From: Variovorax sp. 54
Lineage (GTDB): Bacteria; Pseudomonadota; Gammaproteobacteria; Burkholderiales; Burkholderiaceae_C
DNA length: 64,000 bases
Assembly (NCBI RefSeq): GCF_002754375.1
Contig: NZ_PEFF01000001.1
Coordinates: 2,810,501-2,874,500, forward strand
Reading direction: 5' to 3'
Shown here: in pieces, positions 62,879 to 64,000 of the stretch
Layout of the letters: every line of letters begins with the position of its first letter
How positions within the stretch are numbered: position 1 is the stretch's first letter
Notes under the pieces: model-generated
What the model saw: the letters and a program-made list of their open reading frames with translations, nothing else
Told to the model about the DNA's origin: nothing
Database searches by the model: none
Made by a program: the position numbers and the translations under genes

Positions 62879-63610
62879 TCAGGCCTTTTTGCGCCGGGTC
62901 GTGGCGCCCGCCGTCGCCTTGCGCGCGGGCAACTCCGCCTCCACCAACGCCAGCGTGCGCGCCGAAGGCGGCGCTTCGAGCACGCCTTGCAGCGTGTCCA
63001 TCACGTTGGAGATGGTGTAGCTGCGTTCCCAGAAACGGCTGGGGTCCTCGCTGTCTTTCGAAGACTCCCAGGCCGCCCACACGGCGTTGCCGTAGATGTT
63101 GCCCGCCAGGGTCAGGCGTTGCTCCAGGATCGGTGCGGGCATGTCGGGCAGCAGCCGCGCCAGGTGCGCGAAGCAGCGCTTGTAGCCGGCGTTCCACTTG
63201 TCCTCCAAGGCCTCGCGCAGGAACGCACGGTTGTTGAGCTGCAGGTTCGCGATCAGGCGGATGTAGGTGGCCTGACCCGTGCGCTCCGACAGCTCGAGCA
63301 GCGGCAGCGTGAGCGCGTCCAGCACGCTGGGCAGGGTCACGTTGCCCTCGCGTTCAAGCACGTCGAGCATGGCCTGGCGTATCTCGTCGATGACGCGCGC
63401 GCCGTCCACGACCAGCTCGCGTGCCAGCTCCAGCTTGTTGCCGAAGTAATAGCGCAGCGACGCGTTGTTGCGCTGCTCGGCGGCCGAGACGATGTCCTGC
63501 ACCGACACGCCGTCGATGCCGCGCAGCGCAAACAGCCGCTGCGCTTCTTCCTTCAGTCGCGCACGCGTCTCGATGCCGTCCGCACGAAGGGTTTTTACCG
63601 ATGGGGCCAT
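62879..63610 (-). CDS. TetR-family transcriptional regulator
   Basis: A 243-residue regulator. The N-terminal HTH is RLKEEAQRLFALRGIDGVSVQDIVSAAEQRNNASLRYYFGNKLELA, typical of TetR proteins, followed by a helical ligand-binding domain. It is divergent from the flavin monooxygenase gene at 63674 and a short inverted repeat lies between them, so it probably regulates that gene. Confidence 0.9.
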   Translation of the reverse strand: MAPSVKTLRADGIETRARLKEEAQRLFALRGIDGVSVQDIVSAAEQRNNASLRYYFGNKLELARELVVDGARVIDEIRQAMLDVLEREGNVTLPSVLDALTLPLLELSERTGQATYIRLIANLQLNNRAFLREALEDKWNAGYKRCFAHLARLLPDMPAPILEQRLTLAGNIYGNAVWAAWESSKDSEDPSRFWERSYTISNVMDTLQGVLEAPPSARTLALVEAELPARKATAGATTRRKKA

Positions 63611-63632
63611 GAGTTTATCGAGTTAACTTAAC

Positions 63633-63648
63633 TAACCGAACTCGGTTA
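63633..63648. promoter_or_regulatory. Inverted repeat between the TetR and monooxygenase genes
   Basis: TAACCG (63633-63638) and CGGTTA (63643-63648) are perfect 6-bp arms around AACT. Flanking GTTAAC and AGTTAAC sequences extend the AT-rich symmetric region. It lies in the 63-bp gap between the divergent starts and is a natural TetR operator candidate. Confidence 0.55.
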
Positions 63649-63673
63649 ACTATACGGAAAACAGGTGTCCAAA

Positions 63674-64000
63674 ATGAAGATTCTCATTGTGGGTGGCGGC
63701 ATTGGCGGCCTGACGACAGCGCTGGCGCTGCGGCATCACGGCATCGACGCGATTGTGCTGGAGCGTGCCGCGCAGATGGCCGAGATCGGCGCCGGCGTGC
63801 AGATCGCGGCCAACGGCACGCTGGTGCTGCGCGAGCTCGGCCTGGAGCCCGCGCTGGCGCAGGTCGCCACGGTGCCCGAGCGCTACGACTACCGCGACCT
63901 GCACACAGGCCGCCTGCTCTACCTCGCGCCGCTGGGCGCGGAGGCAGCGCAGCGCTATGGCGCGCTCATGTACAACGTGCACCGCGCCGACCTCGTCGCC
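63674..64000 (+). CDS. FAD-dependent aromatic monooxygenase (5' part)
   Basis: The first 109 codons run off the window. The N-terminal FAD-binding motif GGGIGGLTTALALRHHG is the GxGxxG dinucleotide fold, then ERAAQMAEIGAGVQIAANG, typical of 3-hydroxybenzoate 6-hydroxylase or salicylate hydroxylase-like flavoproteins. It probably hydroxylates an aromatic acid. The divergent TetR regulator would control it. Confidence 0.88.
   Translation, partial: MKILIVGGGIGGLTTALALRHHGIDAIVLERAAQMAEIGAGVQIAANGTLVLRELGLEPALAQVATVPERYDYRDLHTGRLLYLAPLGAEAAQRYGALMYNVHRADLVA

Overview
The window reads as a chromosomal stretch of a high-GC betaproteobacterium of the family Comamonadaceae, most likely Variovorax. 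This is inferred from the G/C-rich third codon positions of almost every gene, two Bug/TctC-type periplasmic binding proteins, a complete soxCDYZAXB cluster, a branched-chain-type ABC operon linked to acyl-CoA ligases, and a REP-type inverted repeat of the kind common in this group. No tRNA, rRNA, transposase, integrase or CRISPR array was seen.

Layout. 1-1.8 kb: end of a tyrosine-phosphatase-like gene, a quinone-oxidoreductase-like dehydrogenase and a REPIN. 1.8-10.6 kb (minus): a complete potassium-scavenging kdp operon. It contains three extra small genes (46, 117 and 43 codons) beside kdpF-A-B-C-D-E and has three GCGTAAA direct repeats upstream that could be the KdpE site. 10.7-12.0 kb: two lipoproteins. 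12.2-22.7 kb: a thiosulfate-oxidation region, with a YeeE-type transporter, soxB-X-A-Z-Y-D-C, a cytochrome c, a metallo-beta-lactamase plus thioredoxin pair, a DsrE protein and an ArsR-family regulator resembling the persulfide sensors BigR/SqrR. 22.9-30.0 kb: an RND efflux operon followed by a four-cysteine HTH regulator and iron superoxide dismutase. 30.0-34.3 kb: a large membrane hydrolase, a VOC protein and a Bug protein.

34.3-36.8 kb is a compositionally different island. On one side it encodes an XRE/ImmA-type protein and a PIN-domain protein. On the other it encodes a DUF2188-like protein, a branched structured-RNA candidate and a 41-codon ORF behind a perfect Shine-Dalgarno sequence. 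36.8-47.7 kb: a Crp/Fnr regulator with small neighbours, divergent from an operon of an acyl-CoA synthetase, livGHMKF-type ABC genes and a PaaK-like enzyme; an 18-bp perfect palindrome lies between them. 47.7-54.5 kb: a membrane protein, an M48 peptidase fused to a pilin-like domain, a second Bug protein, a large lipoprotein and a LuxR-type regulator. 54.6-58.1 kb: a PQQ/heme alcohol dehydrogenase and a divergent AcoR-like regulator without the AAA+ domain. 58.1-62.5 kb: a xylose-type ABC operon with its ROK regulator and a palindromic operator. 62.9-64 kb: a TetR regulator divergent from a flavin monooxygenase that runs off the window.

The most striking non-coding sequence is at 62.6-62.8 kb. 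A consensus DnaA box, a second DnaA-like box inside a perfect inverted repeat, a GC-rich patch, four CTA triplets (DnaA-trio on the lower strand) and an AT-rich tract occur in the order described for bacterial chromosome origins, yet no dnaA or rep gene is in the window. The other strong candidate for something undescribed is the structured RNA and short ORF in the 36.3-36.6 kb island.
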